Below are positions 25,965 through 34,445 of a stretch of 57,900 nt of DNA, piece by piece; position 1 is the stretch's first letter, and each line of letters opens with the position of its first letter. The position numbers and the translations under genes are program-made. Origin of the DNA: RGIG3528 sp045616485 (GTDB taxonomy: Bacteria > Bacillota > Clostridia > Lachnospirales > Lachnospiraceae); contig JAZLGU010000025.1 of the NCBI GenBank assembly GCA_045616485.1, forward strand, positions 1-57,900, given 5' to 3'. The notes under the pieces were generated by a model. The model worked only from the letters and a program-made list of their open reading frames with translations. It was not told where the DNA came from and did no database searches.

Positions 25965-26957
25965 ATGTATACAGCAGATCAGCACAGATATGACACCATG
26001 AAATACAGAAGAACAGGAAAAAGCGGCCTTTTACTGCCACCATTGTCACTGGGCTTTTGGCACAATTTTGGTGACAAAGCCGACTATGGTCAAATGGTAA
26101 GTATAGTAGAGACTGCATTTGATAATGGTATCTGTCATTTTGATCTGGCCAACAACTATGGTCCTCAGCCCGGAGCTGCGGAGACCAATCTGGGAAAAAT
26201 CCTTAAAAACGAGCTGTCCGGCTACCGTGATGAGCTTTGTATATCCACCAAGGCAGGCTATCAGATGTGGCCGGGGCCTTATGGTGACCTGGGCGGAAAA
26301 AAATATCTGGTATCCTCCCTGGATCAAAGCCTTAAGCGCATGGGACTGGACTATGTGGATATTTTTTACCATCATCATCCTGATCCGGATACTCCTCTTT
26401 ATGAGAGCTGCATGGCTCTGGATGGCATCGTAAGATCGGGTAAAGCCCTTTACATCGGCATATCCAAGTACAATAAAGAGGAATGTGATGCAGCGGTCAA
26501 GATTTTCAAAAAGCTGGGAACACCTTTTATTGTTAATCAGATGCGCTACAATATATTTGACAGGAAAATCGAGAGAAACGGTACCAAGGATTATCTCTAT
26601 AAAAATGGATACGGCCTGGTAGCCTTTTGTCCTCTGGCCCAGGGACTGCTTACAGGAAAGTACCTGGGAGGGATTCCTGCCGACTCACGAGTAATGACAG
26701 ATGGCAGATATCTCCACGAGGCAGATGCCACCAATCCTCATAATATTGCCAGAATCAACATCCTGAATGATATGGCCAGAGAGCGTGGTCAGACCTTGGC
26801 TCAGATGGCACTGGCATGGGTACTGAGAGATGATGCGGTTACGTCAGCTCTAATCGGTGCCTCAAGGCCTGAACAGGTCCTGGAGAATCTGGGGGCCCTT
26901 AATAACACTCATTTTACAGACGAGGAAATAAAGCGCATTGACGCTTTTTCACTGTGA
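25965..26957 (+). CDS. Aldo/keto reductase (YghZ/glyceraldehyde-phosphate reductase type)
   Basis: A 330-residue NADPH-dependent oxidoreductase. The catalytic tetrad is visible: D and Y in FDLANNYGPQ (near residues 57-63), K in STKAGYQMWPG (near 97) and H in DIFYHHHPD (near 131). The C-terminal GASRPEQVLEN binds the cofactor. The DLANNYGP and MWPGPYG text resembles the AKR14 group (E. coli YghZ), which reduces glyceraldehyde-3-phosphate or methylglyoxal. AAGGA lies eight bases before the ATG. It starts two bases after the c-di-GMP gene and four bases before the methyltransferase, so it belongs to a three-gene operon of unrelated functions. Confidence 0.92.
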   Translation: MYTADQHRYDTMKYRRTGKSGLLLPPLSLGFWHNFGDKADYGQMVSIVETAFDNGICHFDLANNYGPQPGAAETNLGKILKNELSGYRDELCISTKAGYQMWPGPYGDLGGKKYLVSSLDQSLKRMGLDYVDIFYHHHPDPDTPLYESCMALDGIVRSGKALYIGISKYNKEECDAAVKIFKKLGTPFIVNQMRYNIFDRKIERNGTKDYLYKNGYGLVAFCPLAQGLLTGKYLGGIPADSRVMTDGRYLHEADATNPHNIARINILNDMARERGQTLAQMALAWVLRDDAVTSALIGASRPEQVLENLGALNNTHFTDEEIKRIDAFSL

Positions 26958-26961
26958 TAAT

Positions 26962-27597
26962 ATGGATGCACAACTAATAGAGACAGAAAAAGGCCTGGGC
27001 CTTATAATGGACGATCAGATTATGGTGGGAGATTTCTCCCACCTTCTTCGTCGTACAAAAAAGCATACCATCACTTCCGAGCTGGTGGTAAAGGCTGCCA
27101 GAATGAAGAATATGCCGGAGACTCCGATACTTCTGGATGCCACTGCAGGTATGGGAGAGGACTCCTTTTTGCTGGCTGCTTTTGGATTTAACGTAAAGCT
27201 GTACGAGAGAAATCCTGTTATGGCAGCCCTTTTAGAGGACGCATTAAACAGGGCCAAAAATGACCCGGCTACAGCAGAAATAGCAGGCCGCATGGAGCTG
27301 TTTCAGGAAGACAGCATAACAGCTATGAATAATCTGCCCTATCATGCGGATGTCATCCTTTTAGACCCTATGTTTCCTGAGAGACAGAAAAGCGGCAAGG
27401 TCAAAAAGAAATTCCAGCTGATCCATACATTGGAGGCCCCCTGCGATGATGAAGAGGAGCTGATGGCAGCGGCTATAAAGGCAGCCCCTACAAAAATCAT
27501 AGTAAAAAGGCCTATAAAGGCGCCCTTTCTTGCGGACAAAAAGCCCTCTTATGATGTGAGAGATAAAATAATAAGATATGACTGTATAGTGTTATAA
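26962..27597 (+). CDS. rsmJ: 16S rRNA (guanine-1516-N2) methyltransferase RsmJ-like
   Basis: A 211-residue SAM-dependent methyltransferase. LDATAGMGEDSFLLAAFG, YERNPVMAALL, VILLDPMFPERQKS and IIVKRPIKAPFL correspond segment by segment to E. coli RsmJ, which methylates G1516 of 16S rRNA. DPMFP fills the catalytic DPPY/NPPY position. I chose ATG 26962, four bases after the reductase stop, over a TTG eight codons earlier that would overlap that gene. It is last in the operon, followed directly by a strong terminator. Confidence 0.9.
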   Translation: MDAQLIETEKGLGLIMDDQIMVGDFSHLLRRTKKHTITSELVVKAARMKNMPETPILLDATAGMGEDSFLLAAFGFNVKLYERNPVMAALLEDALNRAKNDPATAEIAGRMELFQEDSITAMNNLPYHADVILLDPMFPERQKSGKVKKKFQLIHTLEAPCDDEEELMAAAIKAAPTKIIVKRPIKAPFLADKKPSYDVRDKIIRYDCIVL

Positions 27598-27614
27598 TTT
27601 TTGCATAAACAAAA

Positions 27615-27638
27615 CGCCAGCTTCGTGAGAAGCTGGCG
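27615..27638 (+). terminator. Strong intrinsic terminator after rsmJ
   Basis: CGCCAGCTTC and GAAGCTGGCG are exact complements around a GTGA loop, followed by CTTTGTTTG. It closes the EAL/GGDEF-reductase-rsmJ operon. Confidence 0.85.
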
Positions 27639-27911
27639 CTTTGTTTGTAAGGGAAAATGAAAAAAATACTTGTAAGCGAATTAATAATAATAATGTTTTT
27701 AGAATAAGATTCATATCTCGTTCCTTAAAATAGTATAGTATTTTTTCGAAAATTTGCAAGGGAAAAATTGTGTTTTTTTTGTGATTTGACGAAATATCCC
27801 GTGATATTTCTCAAAAAATACTCTTTTATTTCGAAGAAATATATGTTACAATTTTAACAAATAATTCGGAATAATTATTAACAAAGTTTTTAATTCTAAG
27901 GAGGGCTTAAA
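27639..27911. other. AT-rich intergenic region before the PspC gene
   Basis: No gene of normal size. It begins with a 16-codon reading frame at 27657 whose first ~20 bases resemble those of the small frame at 36434 (see that entry). A GAAATATCCCGTGATATTTC palindrome lies at 27789-27808. The PspC promoter must lie here, but no clear -35/-10 pair stands out. Confidence 0.5.
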
Positions 27912-28121
27912 ATGGAAAAAAAGAAGCTTTATAAATCAAAGGCAGATAAGAAAATTTGCGGCGTTTGCGGAGGCATCGCTGAGTATCTCGATTGTGATCC
28001 TACTATGGTAAGACTGGTAGCAGTTCTCATTGCTCTTGCAGCTGGTTCAGGTCTTCTTGCTTACTTCATCGCAGCAATTGTTATGGAGTTCCCACCTGAG
28101 GATCCTTATACAACAATGTAA
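27912..28121 (+). CDS. PspC-domain small membrane protein
   Basis: A 69-residue protein that is essentially one PspC domain: KLYKSKADKKICGVCGGIAEYL, followed by PTMVRLVAVL and a membrane helix (~42-60). AAGGAGGG precedes the ATG. In enterobacteria PspC senses envelope stress with PspA and PspB, but stand-alone PspC proteins are common in Firmicutes and their role is not settled. The partners are not nearby. It is monocistronic, ending in the hairpin at 28133-28212. Confidence 0.9.
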   Translation: MEKKKLYKSKADKKICGVCGGIAEYLDCDPTMVRLVAVLIALAAGSGLLAYFIAAIVMEFPPEDPYTTM

Positions 28122-28132
28122 AGGTTATCATT

Positions 28133-28212
28133 AAAAGTTGACAGAGGGACGTTTCTAATTGGCAACATTTTTCAAAATGTTGTCAATTAGAAACGTCCCT
28201 CTGTCAACTTTT
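28133..28212. repeat. Short GACGTTTCT hairpin, copy 3
   Basis: Two 39-base arms complementary at all but one position around a 2-base centre. The outer part shares the AGTTGACAG-GGGACGTTTCT unit with the ends of the two long elements. It lies between convergent genes and probably acts as a two-way terminator. The DUF5662 stop codon overlaps its edge. Confidence 0.85.
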
Positions 28213-28751
28213 TATTCTTTACTGATGTCTATGTTTTTGTGAGTGCGAAGGTAACGAAGAGTCGCTTTTTCGCCCTTGTCAGCCACCATATTTAGGAGAA
28301 AAATGATTTTTTCTGCAGTATCCGGGTGGATGTTCCAGTTTTGACGCTCACGTTCATTATATTCCAGAGGGGAGCGGTCAGTGTATTTTTTTCCCAGGTA
28401 TACTTTGGATGCGGCGATACGATCGCACAGCATTTCTTTTATGTAGCTATCCGGCATAGGCACAGGCCTGTATTTTTTTGTCTCCGGATCCATATCTATC
28501 CAATACTCGTAATGATGGCGATTGCGGCCTTTGTGATGCATCCAGGCCAGGCTCAGACCATTGTGCAGGCGTTCGTCGCGGATAGGAGAGTGCTTTCCGG
28601 AGTAGTATCTGGCACCCTGCCAGAATTCGGTGGGGGAGTACTTGGACAGGTCATGTCTTAGACCCTGCCAGCCGATGCCTGCCCTGAAACAAAGGCGTAC
28701 TACCATATGTCTGTGCTTGGTAATGGTGTAAAAGTGTCCAAAAGGATTCAT
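28212..28751 (-). CDS. DUF5662 family protein
   Basis: A 179-residue protein of unknown function that I recognise as DUF5662-like: RHDLSKYSPTEFWQGARYY, HSPIRDERLHNG, LAWMHHKGRNRHHYEYW and LCDRIAASKVY. Its many conserved His, Asp and Glu residues (HDLSKYS, HHKGRNRHH) suggest a metal-dependent helical enzyme of HD-like character, but no activity is established. I prefer the ATG at 28751 (MNPFGHF) because GGAAG lies nine bases upstream; the ATG five codons earlier has no ribosome site. Confidence 0.75.
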   Translation of the reverse strand: MNPFGHFYTITKHRHMVVRLCFRAGIGWQGLRHDLSKYSPTEFWQGARYYSGKHSPIRDERLHNGLSLAWMHHKGRNRHHYEYWIDMDPETKKYRPVPMPDSYIKEMLCDRIAASKVYLGKKYTDRSPLEYNERERQNWNIHPDTAEKIIFLLNMVADKGEKATLRYLRTHKNIDISKE

Positions 28752-28914
28752 ATTAATAACTTCCATTTATTTTTTTATTTTACGACATTTTATCATTATT
28801 GATACCGCTTTTCCAGTAAAAAAGCGGAAGAGTTTATATTTCTTTAATAGAACATATTTGATAAAAGATGTACAATGGTGGAGAATACAGTAGTTTAGCC
28901 TGTTTGGGGGGATT

Positions 28915-30195
28915 ATGAATAATAAGGGCTTGAAAAAAAGAATAGTCACTGCTTTGATTTTTGCCATCCTGTTGATGACCGGAGCTTGTGGAAAAAAGAA
29001 GGTGGACCCGATATTGCCGGAGCCGCCTCTTTGCAGCATAGAGACCTGCTACAAGTACGTGAATATGGATGGCTATTGTTATGACCATTATTATAATAAA
29101 AAAATGACGGGGGACCCCAGAATCAGTCCCACACCCAGCAATACATGTACACCTTTACCTACCTGTACTGCTACTCCTACAGCCAGTCCTACAGCGACTG
29201 CGACGCCGACTCTGACACCTACGATTTCTCCTACAATAACACCTACTGTTACGCCTACACCGACCATTACGCCGGTAGCTACCAGGACACCGGTGCCTAC
29301 AGCTTCGCCTACCGCGACGCCTACCCTGTCTCCCACCGCGACGCCAACAGCGACTCCATCCGCCACACCTACACCATATCCTTCTACAACAGCCTTGGAC
29401 TTTACATTTGAAAGACCCAGCTACGGAGTGGGATTTGGAGGACTGGAATCCCAGGGCTGGATGGTAAAGAGCTACGATAATAAGCTGAATACTATTATGA
29501 CCATACCTGCCTTAAATAACGGGGAGCCGGTGAAGGGGATTTGCCGTTATGCATTTATGGATAATAAGCTGGTGAAAGAAATAGCGTTTCCGAATAGCAT
29601 CCAGTATATCGGCTGGCAGGCGCTTAATAATATGACAGCATTGGAAAAGCTGTATATACCTGCATCTGTACGCTATATTGAGGGTACCGTATCCGACAGT
29701 AAGGTGAATGAATACGGCATACTTACAGGCTGTACCTCATTAAAAGAAATTGTGGTGGATCCGGAAAACGAAGTATACTGCAGCTATCAGAACTGCATTA
29801 TAAATATGGAGTATGGCAGAGTGATAGCTGCCACTGAGATTAGTACACTGCCTGCCAGTGGGCTGGTGGAGACAAAATCCCATGAGCATCCCGTAGTCAC
29901 CATACTGGAAATAGGTGATGAAGCGTATGCAGGCTGTGGCATATCGGGCACACTGGTGCTGCCTGATCAGGTCAGCAAAATAGGCTTCGGTGCCTTTGCC
30001 AACTGTACGGAGCTGCGCACTTTACACCTGTCTAAAGATATTCAGGAAATAAAAAAAGGTGCCTTTATGGGCTGCGAAAAGCTTAGAGAAATTGTTGTGC
30101 CTGAAGGAAAGGTGGCAGAGGACCTTAAAGCCAATCCGGAGTATTACGGCCTGAATTTGACCTTCGTAAAAATTAAAGTGGTACCAAAAAATTAA
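28915..30195 (+). CDS. Lipoprotein with Thr/Pro-rich linker and BspA-type leucine-rich repeats
   Basis: A 426-residue exported lipoprotein (lipobox LLMTGAC). Residues ~40-60 form a small cysteine-bearing segment (SIETCYKYVNMDGYCYDH). Residues ~63-160 are a Thr/Pro/Ser/Ala linker that would stand off from the membrane through the cell wall. Residues ~165-426 carry BspA-like LRR_5 repeats (ICRYAFMDNKLVKEIAFPNS, IGDEAYAGCGI, IGFGAFANCTELRTLHLS, IKKGAFMGCEKLREIVVP). Such repeats mediate binding to proteins or surfaces in gut bacteria; the ligand is unknown. GGGGGG is the ribosome site. The transcript ends in hairpin copy 4. Similar linkers occur in the proteins at 32534 and 35356. Confidence 0.88.
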   Translation: MNNKGLKKRIVTALIFAILLMTGACGKKKVDPILPEPPLCSIETCYKYVNMDGYCYDHYYNKKMTGDPRISPTPSNTCTPLPTCTATPTASPTATATPTLTPTISPTITPTVTPTPTITPVATRTPVPTASPTATPTLSPTATPTATPSATPTPYPSTTALDFTFERPSYGVGFGGLESQGWMVKSYDNKLNTIMTIPALNNGEPVKGICRYAFMDNKLVKEIAFPNSIQYIGWQALNNMTALEKLYIPASVRYIEGTVSDSKVNEYGILTGCTSLKEIVVDPENEVYCSYQNCIINMEYGRVIAATEISTLPASGLVETKSHEHPVVTILEIGDEAYAGCGISGTLVLPDQVSKIGFGAFANCTELRTLHLSKDIQEIKKGAFMGCEKLREIVVPEGKVAEDLKANPEYYGLNLTFVKIKVVPKN

Positions 30196-30201
30196 AAAAA
30201 C

Positions 30202-30292
30202 TGACAAAAAGTTGACAGGGGGACGTTTCTCAGTGACAACATTTTTTCAAAATGTTGTCACTGAGAAACGTCCCTCTGTCAACTTTTTGTCA
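30202..30292. repeat. Short GACGTTTCT hairpin, copy 4
   Basis: Arms of about 44 bases that differ at a single position. It shares the same outer unit as copies 1-3. It lies between the convergent LRR lipoprotein and ABC-F genes. Confidence 0.85.
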
Positions 30293-30293
30293 A

Positions 30294-30321
30294 CTCAGCG
30301 CTGAAAACTCAGCGCTGAAAA
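30294..30321. repeat. 14-bp tandem duplication
   Basis: CTCAGCGCTGAAAA is present twice in a row directly after hairpin copy 4, just before the ABC-F stop. Each copy holds the palindrome CAGCGCTG. Confidence 0.7.
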
Positions 30322-30325
30322 CAAT

Positions 30326-31876
30326 CTATGCTAGCAATGAATATTCTGAAGCGTCTATAACTCTGGTGGCGAAACCTTCATAGAAGTCAGGCTCGTGGCA
30401 TATGAGAAGGATGCTGCCTTTATAAGCTGTGAGCGCACGCTTTAATTCTTCCTTGGCGTCAACGTCCAGATGGTTGGTAGGCTCGTCTAAAAGAAGCACA
30501 TTGGTATCTTTATTGATGAGCTTGCAAAGACGTACCTTGGCCTGCTCACCGCCGGAGAGCACACGTACCTGGCTCTCAATATGCTTGGTGGTAAGTCCGC
30601 ATTTGGCCAGAGCGGAACGTACCTCGTACTGGGTATAGGATGGGAATTCTGCCCATATCTCGTCGATACAGGTGCGACTGCCGGGATTGGTGATTTCCTG
30701 CTCGAAATAGCCTGGGAAAAGGTAATCACCCAGCTCAACGCTGCCTGAGATGGCAGGGATGAGACCTAGGATGCTTTTCAACAGTGTGGTCTTGCCTATA
30801 CCATTGGCACCCTTGATGACCAGCTTTTCTCCACGCTCCATATTCATGGTGATGGGCTTGGAGAGAGGGCTGTCATAGCCTGTTACCAGGTCATGAGTCT
30901 GGAAAATATATCTGGATGCTGCACGGGCTTCTCTAAAGTTAAATTCAGGCTTTACATGCTCCGGAGCCAGCTCGATCAAATCCATGTTGTCCAGCTTTTT
31001 CTGGCGGGACATAGCCATGTTTCTGGTAGAAACGCGTGCTTTGTTGCGGGCCACGAAGTCCTTAAGCTCCGAGATCTCCTGCTGCTGCCTCTTGTAAGCT
31101 GCTTCCAGCTGGGCTTTTTTCATCTCATATACTTCAAGGAAGTGGTCATAATCGCCGGGATAACGGCTGATTTCAGCATTTTCCACATGGTAAATCAGAT
31201 TGACAACGGAATTTAAAAATGGCACATCATGAGAAATAAGTATGAAGGCATTTTCATAGTCATTGAGGTAGCGCTTGAGCCACTCGATATGCTCAGGATC
31301 CAGGTAATTGGTAGGCTCATCCAGAAGGAGAATATCAGGCTTTTGTAACAGCAGCTTGGCCAGAAGGATTTTGGTACGCTGACCGCCTGAAAGGGCAGTA
31401 ACGTCGGAGTCCAGACCTATGGCATTCAGACCGAAAGCACGGGCTATTTCCTCCACCTTAACATCAATATTATAAAAATCGTGAGCCTCCAGCAGCTCCT
31501 GCAGAGTGCCTACGTCTTCCAGCATCTGATTCATTTCGTCTTCAGATACATCACCCATACGGCCGTAGATATCGTTAATCTCATTTTCGATGTCGTACAG
31601 GAAGTCAAAAGCGGAATTCAGCACGTCTCTGATAGTCATGCCGGCTGTCAGCACAGCATGCTGGTCCAGATAGCCTACGCGCACATTTTTGGCCCACTCT
31701 ACTGTACCTGCATCAGGCTGCAGCTTGCCTGTAATAATGGAAAAAAAGGTGGACTTGCCCTCGCCATTGGCACCGATAAGGCCTATATGCTCACCCTTTA
31801 ACAGTCTGAAAGAAACATTGTTATATATGGCTCTGTCGCCGAAGCCATGAGATAGATTTGAAACTGATAATATCAT
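30326..31876 (-). CDS. ABC-F family ribosome-associated ATPase
   Basis: A 516-residue protein with two ATP-binding cassettes and no membrane segments. Cassette 1: Walker A GANGEGKST, signature LSGGQRTK, Walker B DILLLDEPTNYLD. Cassette 2: GANGIGKTT, LSGGEQAKVR, VLLLDEPTNHLD. Between them is the linker (~240-310, rich in K, R and Q) that reaches the ribosomal tRNA site in ABC-F proteins. Members adjust translation or confer resistance to ribosome-targeting drugs. Closest in appearance to YkpA/YbiT housekeeping types, but resistance cannot be excluded. It is monocistronic. Confidence 0.92.
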   Translation of the reverse strand: MILSVSNLSHGFGDRAIYNNVSFRLLKGEHIGLIGANGEGKSTFFSIITGKLQPDAGTVEWAKNVRVGYLDQHAVLTAGMTIRDVLNSAFDFLYDIENEINDIYGRMGDVSEDEMNQMLEDVGTLQELLEAHDFYNIDVKVEEIARAFGLNAIGLDSDVTALSGGQRTKILLAKLLLQKPDILLLDEPTNYLDPEHIEWLKRYLNDYENAFILISHDVPFLNSVVNLIYHVENAEISRYPGDYDHFLEVYEMKKAQLEAAYKRQQQEISELKDFVARNKARVSTRNMAMSRQKKLDNMDLIELAPEHVKPEFNFREARAASRYIFQTHDLVTGYDSPLSKPITMNMERGEKLVIKGANGIGKTTLLKSILGLIPAISGSVELGDYLFPGYFEQEITNPGSRTCIDEIWAEFPSYTQYEVRSALAKCGLTTKHIESQVRVLSGGEQAKVRLCKLINKDTNVLLLDEPTNHLDVDAKEELKRALTAYKGSILLICHEPDFYEGFATRVIDASEYSLLA

Positions 31877-32041
31877 AGTAAACCTTTCTAAAAAACATGT
31901 GGGACATAATTGACTGTGATAATATATCAGAAAATTGCAAAAAAATAAACCTTTATAGAAAATATATGGACATAAAAAACTAAAGTGCTATCATAGAAGC
32001 ATAAAACGGCGTTGATAATCGTATGTATACAGGAGGATTTT

Positions 32042-32242
32042 ATGACGTTAGAAGAGCTTATGGAAAAAATTGATAATGTGGAGCTGCTTACAATAGTACC
32101 TCTTTGTGATGCTGTAGCAGGCGGTAAGGATGCGGTTACTTCCAAGGCCTGGTACCTGGCCAGAAAGTCCTGCGAAGTAAAAAGCGTATCTGCAGCTGTG
32201 CGCGACGGTAAGGCAGAGCTTAAAGTGGAGATTATAAAATAA
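32042..32242 (+). CDS. Small hypothetical protein
   Basis: A 66-residue protein I do not recognise: an acidic helix (TLEELMEKIDNVELL), a central LCDAVAGGKDAVTSKAWYLA and a basic/acidic tail ending LKVEIIK. No signal peptide. AGGAGG lies 7 bases before the ATG at 32042, so the frame's earlier ATG at 32012 is unlikely. It is followed after one base by the next small membrane protein; the two probably form one operon. Confidence 0.7.
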   Translation: MTLEELMEKIDNVELLTIVPLCDAVAGGKDAVTSKAWYLARKSCEVKSVSAAVRDGKAELKVEIIK

Positions 32243-32243
32243 A

Positions 32244-32498
32244 TTGAGAAAAAATATAAAGAAAGTCCTGAGTATCGTGCTGCCCCTTATAATAACCGGG
32301 CTGACAGCTGCTATTGTAGGCTCCTACATAGTCAATGTGTATGCCGAGATGTCTGCAGATGAGGCTGTAGTGGAGACTTTACAGGGCTTTATGCTGGTCA
32401 TGCCACCGCAGGTTAAAAGAGCTCTTCGTATCGGTGGCGTTGTTATTCTGCTTTCTGTTTTTGCAGGCTTTGCAGGATATATGTCTGCGGATAATTAA
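32244..32498 (+). CDS. Small hypothetical membrane protein (TTG start)
   Basis: An 84-residue protein with two predicted membrane helices (~8-30 and ~60-78) joined by an acidic loop (SADEAVVETLQG). Not recognised. It begins at TTG, with GGAG about 14 bases upstream inside the preceding gene, which suggests translation coupled to that gene. It ends just before a hairpin terminator. Confidence 0.6.
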   Translation: MRKNIKKVLSIVLPLIITGLTAAIVGSYIVNVYAEMSADEAVVETLQGFMLVMPPQVKRALRIGGVVILLSVFAGFAGYMSADN

Positions 32499-32535
32499 AA
32501 CAGGTCAGATTCCTTTATGGAATTTGGCCTGTTTT
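32497..32535. terminator. Bidirectional terminator
   Basis: AAAACAGGTCAGATTCC pairs (with G-T wobbles) with GGAATTTGGCCTGTTTT around TTTAT. A-run on one side and T-run on the other serve the two convergent genes. Confidence 0.7.
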
Positions 32536-34243
32536 ATCTTTCCCAGCTATTTTTCTGTAGCTTTCTTATTTTATTGATACGCTGAATCAGTGCTACCAGT
32601 ACTCCGAAAAGCAACAGGCTTATAACAATGACCCATATCGGTATGCGGCTTTCTATATGATCCAGTAGCTGATTCTGGTCAAAGTCATCGCTGTAGACCA
32701 GAGCAAAGGTGGAAAAATTGTCTGTTTCGAAGTAGAAAATCTGCTGTTCTTCATCATAGATGCAGGGAACTTCCTCCACCAGCCCGTCATGGTAGCGGTA
32801 TACTGCAAAATCCTGGGTCCGGAATCTTTTTTCGGACCTTTTATAGTCCTCAGGTGCCCGGATACTGAGAGCTATTTGAGAGGGAGATGCATCCATTTCT
32901 GAAATGTTGGCATCAATTCGTTTCTTTAAAGAAATATCGTAGTAGGTTATCTTGGCGTTTTTGGAAAAACGCTTGTATATCTGCGTCAGGAGATTCAGTC
33001 TGACATTTTCTTCCAGATGAGACTGATGGATCTCACTGGCTTCTGTCCATATATCCAGATAAGCTCCGTGGGATATTTGACTAAGCTCTGCAAAGTTTAA
33101 GTAGTCAGTAAGGGTATATATCTCCTGGTCAGTATATGGCCAGCTGGAGGAGTTGATGACAGAAGAGCTCTGTGGCAGTGGAGTGCTGGTCGGTGTATTG
33201 GTAGGTGTCGGAGTATTGGTGTTAGTGGGGGTAGGTGTAGGTGTGTTGGTATTAGTGGGAGTAGGTGTGTTGGTGGGTGTATTGGTGGGAGTCGGTGTAT
33301 TGGTGGGAGTCGGTGTATTAGTGGGAGTAGGCGTATTAGTGGGAGTAGGCGTATTAGTCGGAGTCGGTGTATTGGTGGGAGTCGGTGTATTAGTGGGAGT
33401 CGGTGTATTAGTAGGAGTGTTGGTAGGTGTACTGGTGGGTACCGGTGTATTAACAGGAGCATCGGTAGGCACAGGGGTGGGTGTATCGGTAGGCATTGCT
33501 GTAGGAGTAGATACACTGCCTCCGTTAGGAAAAACAGTATAGTAATCCTTACGAACAACTGCGTAGTTGATAGACTTTAAGCGGGACCAGGGAACAGTCT
33601 GGATAGGCTGAATAGCACAGCCACTATTGGTGGAATTACAGTCAATAAGAGTGATGGTCTGCTTGTCATAGTTTAACGCAAGGACAATAATGGTATGACC
33701 ATCATTGTTGATACGAAGCTGGGCACCGGGGTGCAGTACATATCTGTACTGGTTAAAAAAGGCAGACAAATCAGTGGTGTAATTTTTGGGATTGGTACCG
33801 TAAGCATACAGACGATCCATTATATTACCGGGATTGGACCATTCATAGGAAGCGGCACCAAAAAGCATATAGTGGATATAATTGGCATAGCCCATGCACT
33901 GAACTGCACGTACGTCAAAAGTCTCGCCTTCTATGGTAACCATTCTTAAACAGTTACAGCGGCTGTTATTTCTGACTGACTCATATACGCAGGAGTATTT
34001 TCCGTGACAGGTACAGGCACGACCATTTTTAGAAAAATAGTTAGACTTACTATCGGTGAAAGGACCGTAATATTTAAGAGCTTTTTCGAAACGAGCTGCC
34101 AGCTCGGCATTTTTAAAATACTGTGCGCCAACGCCTACATAGCTGTCGCCGGCGGACATAGGAATATCGGGATGCACGAAAACAAAAGCATTCAACAGAA
34201 TACATAGGATAAGTATGCGTATTGTAGATAGCTTTTTATGCAT
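32534..34243 (-). CDS. Surface-anchored cysteine peptidase-like protein with Thr/Pro repeat stalk
   Basis: A 569-residue exported protein. Signal peptide ~1-28. Residues ~33-240 look like a papain-fold amidase/peptidase domain: C116 in VQCMGYANYIHY, H183 in NDGHTIIVLA and D201 in LIDCN could form a Cys-His-Asp triad, and a CTCHGKYSC/SRCNC cysteine group (~75-100) may bind metal or form disulfides. Residues ~245-358 are a Thr/Pro/Asn repeat stalk. A further domain (~365-510) precedes a C-terminal membrane helix (~540-560) with a basic tail. The family cannot be named; peptidase or amidase function is inferred from the triad pattern alone. Confidence 0.65.
   Translation of the reverse strand: MHKKLSTIRILILCILLNAFVFVHPDIPMSAGDSYVGVGAQYFKNAELAARFEKALKYYGPFTDSKSNYFSKNGRACTCHGKYSCVYESVRNNSRCNCLRMVTIEGETFDVRAVQCMGYANYIHYMLFGAASYEWSNPGNIMDRLYAYGTNPKNYTTDLSAFFNQYRYVLHPGAQLRINNDGHTIIVLALNYDKQTITLIDCNSTNSGCAIQPIQTVPWSRLKSINYAVVRKDYYTVFPNGGSVSTPTAMPTDTPTPVPTDAPVNTPVPTSTPTNTPTNTPTPTNTPTPTNTPTPTNTPTPTNTPTPTNTPTPTNTPTPTNTPTNTPTPTNTNTPTPTPTNTNTPTPTNTPTSTPLPQSSSVINSSSWPYTDQEIYTLTDYLNFAELSQISHGAYLDIWTEASEIHQSHLEENVRLNLLTQIYKRFSKNAKITYYDISLKKRIDANISEMDASPSQIALSIRAPEDYKRSEKRFRTQDFAVYRYHDGLVEEVPCIYDEEQQIFYFETDNFSTFALVYSDDFDQNQLLDHIESRIPIWVIVISLLLFGVLVALIQRINKIRKLQKNSWER
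33180..33480 (-). repeat. Minisatellite encoding the Thr/Pro/Asn stalk
   Basis: A tandem array of 18-base units (TNTPTP in protein) with partial units and third-position changes. Arrays like this expand and shrink by slippage, so stalk length may vary between strains. Confidence 0.8.
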
Positions 34244-34372
34244 ATGAACCCCTGAATAAAGAACTGCTTTCGACCCCCTAGGTCTATCTGGTTTTATATT
34301 TTACCCTGTAAAGAAGGTGAGGTCAATAAATATAAGAAATAATAATAAAAAGCGGTTTTGGGTTTTTAATAT

Positions 34373-34402
34373 TTGACGAAAATGGTAGAATAGTCTTATA
34401 CT
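34373..34402 (+). promoter_or_regulatory. Promoter of the methionine aminopeptidase gene
   Basis: TTGACG, 18 bases, TATACT; start point near 34409, about 37 bases before the ATG. Confidence 0.6.
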
Positions 34403-34445
34403 TAAGTGCGGCTATAATAATTACAGCTTATAGAAGAGGAAAAAT

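Noticed and set aside
28133..28212. CRISPR-like repeats because the GACGTTTCT unit recurs
   Set aside because: Copies are far apart or in inverted pairs, with no regular spacers and no cas genes.
33153..33542. Plus-strand open frame of Val/Gly repeats opposite the Thr/Pro stalk, and similar frames at 29091-29366 and 35325-35642
   Set aside because: Antisense readings of the Thr/Pro minisatellites; composition is a by-product of the repeats and there is no ribosome site.
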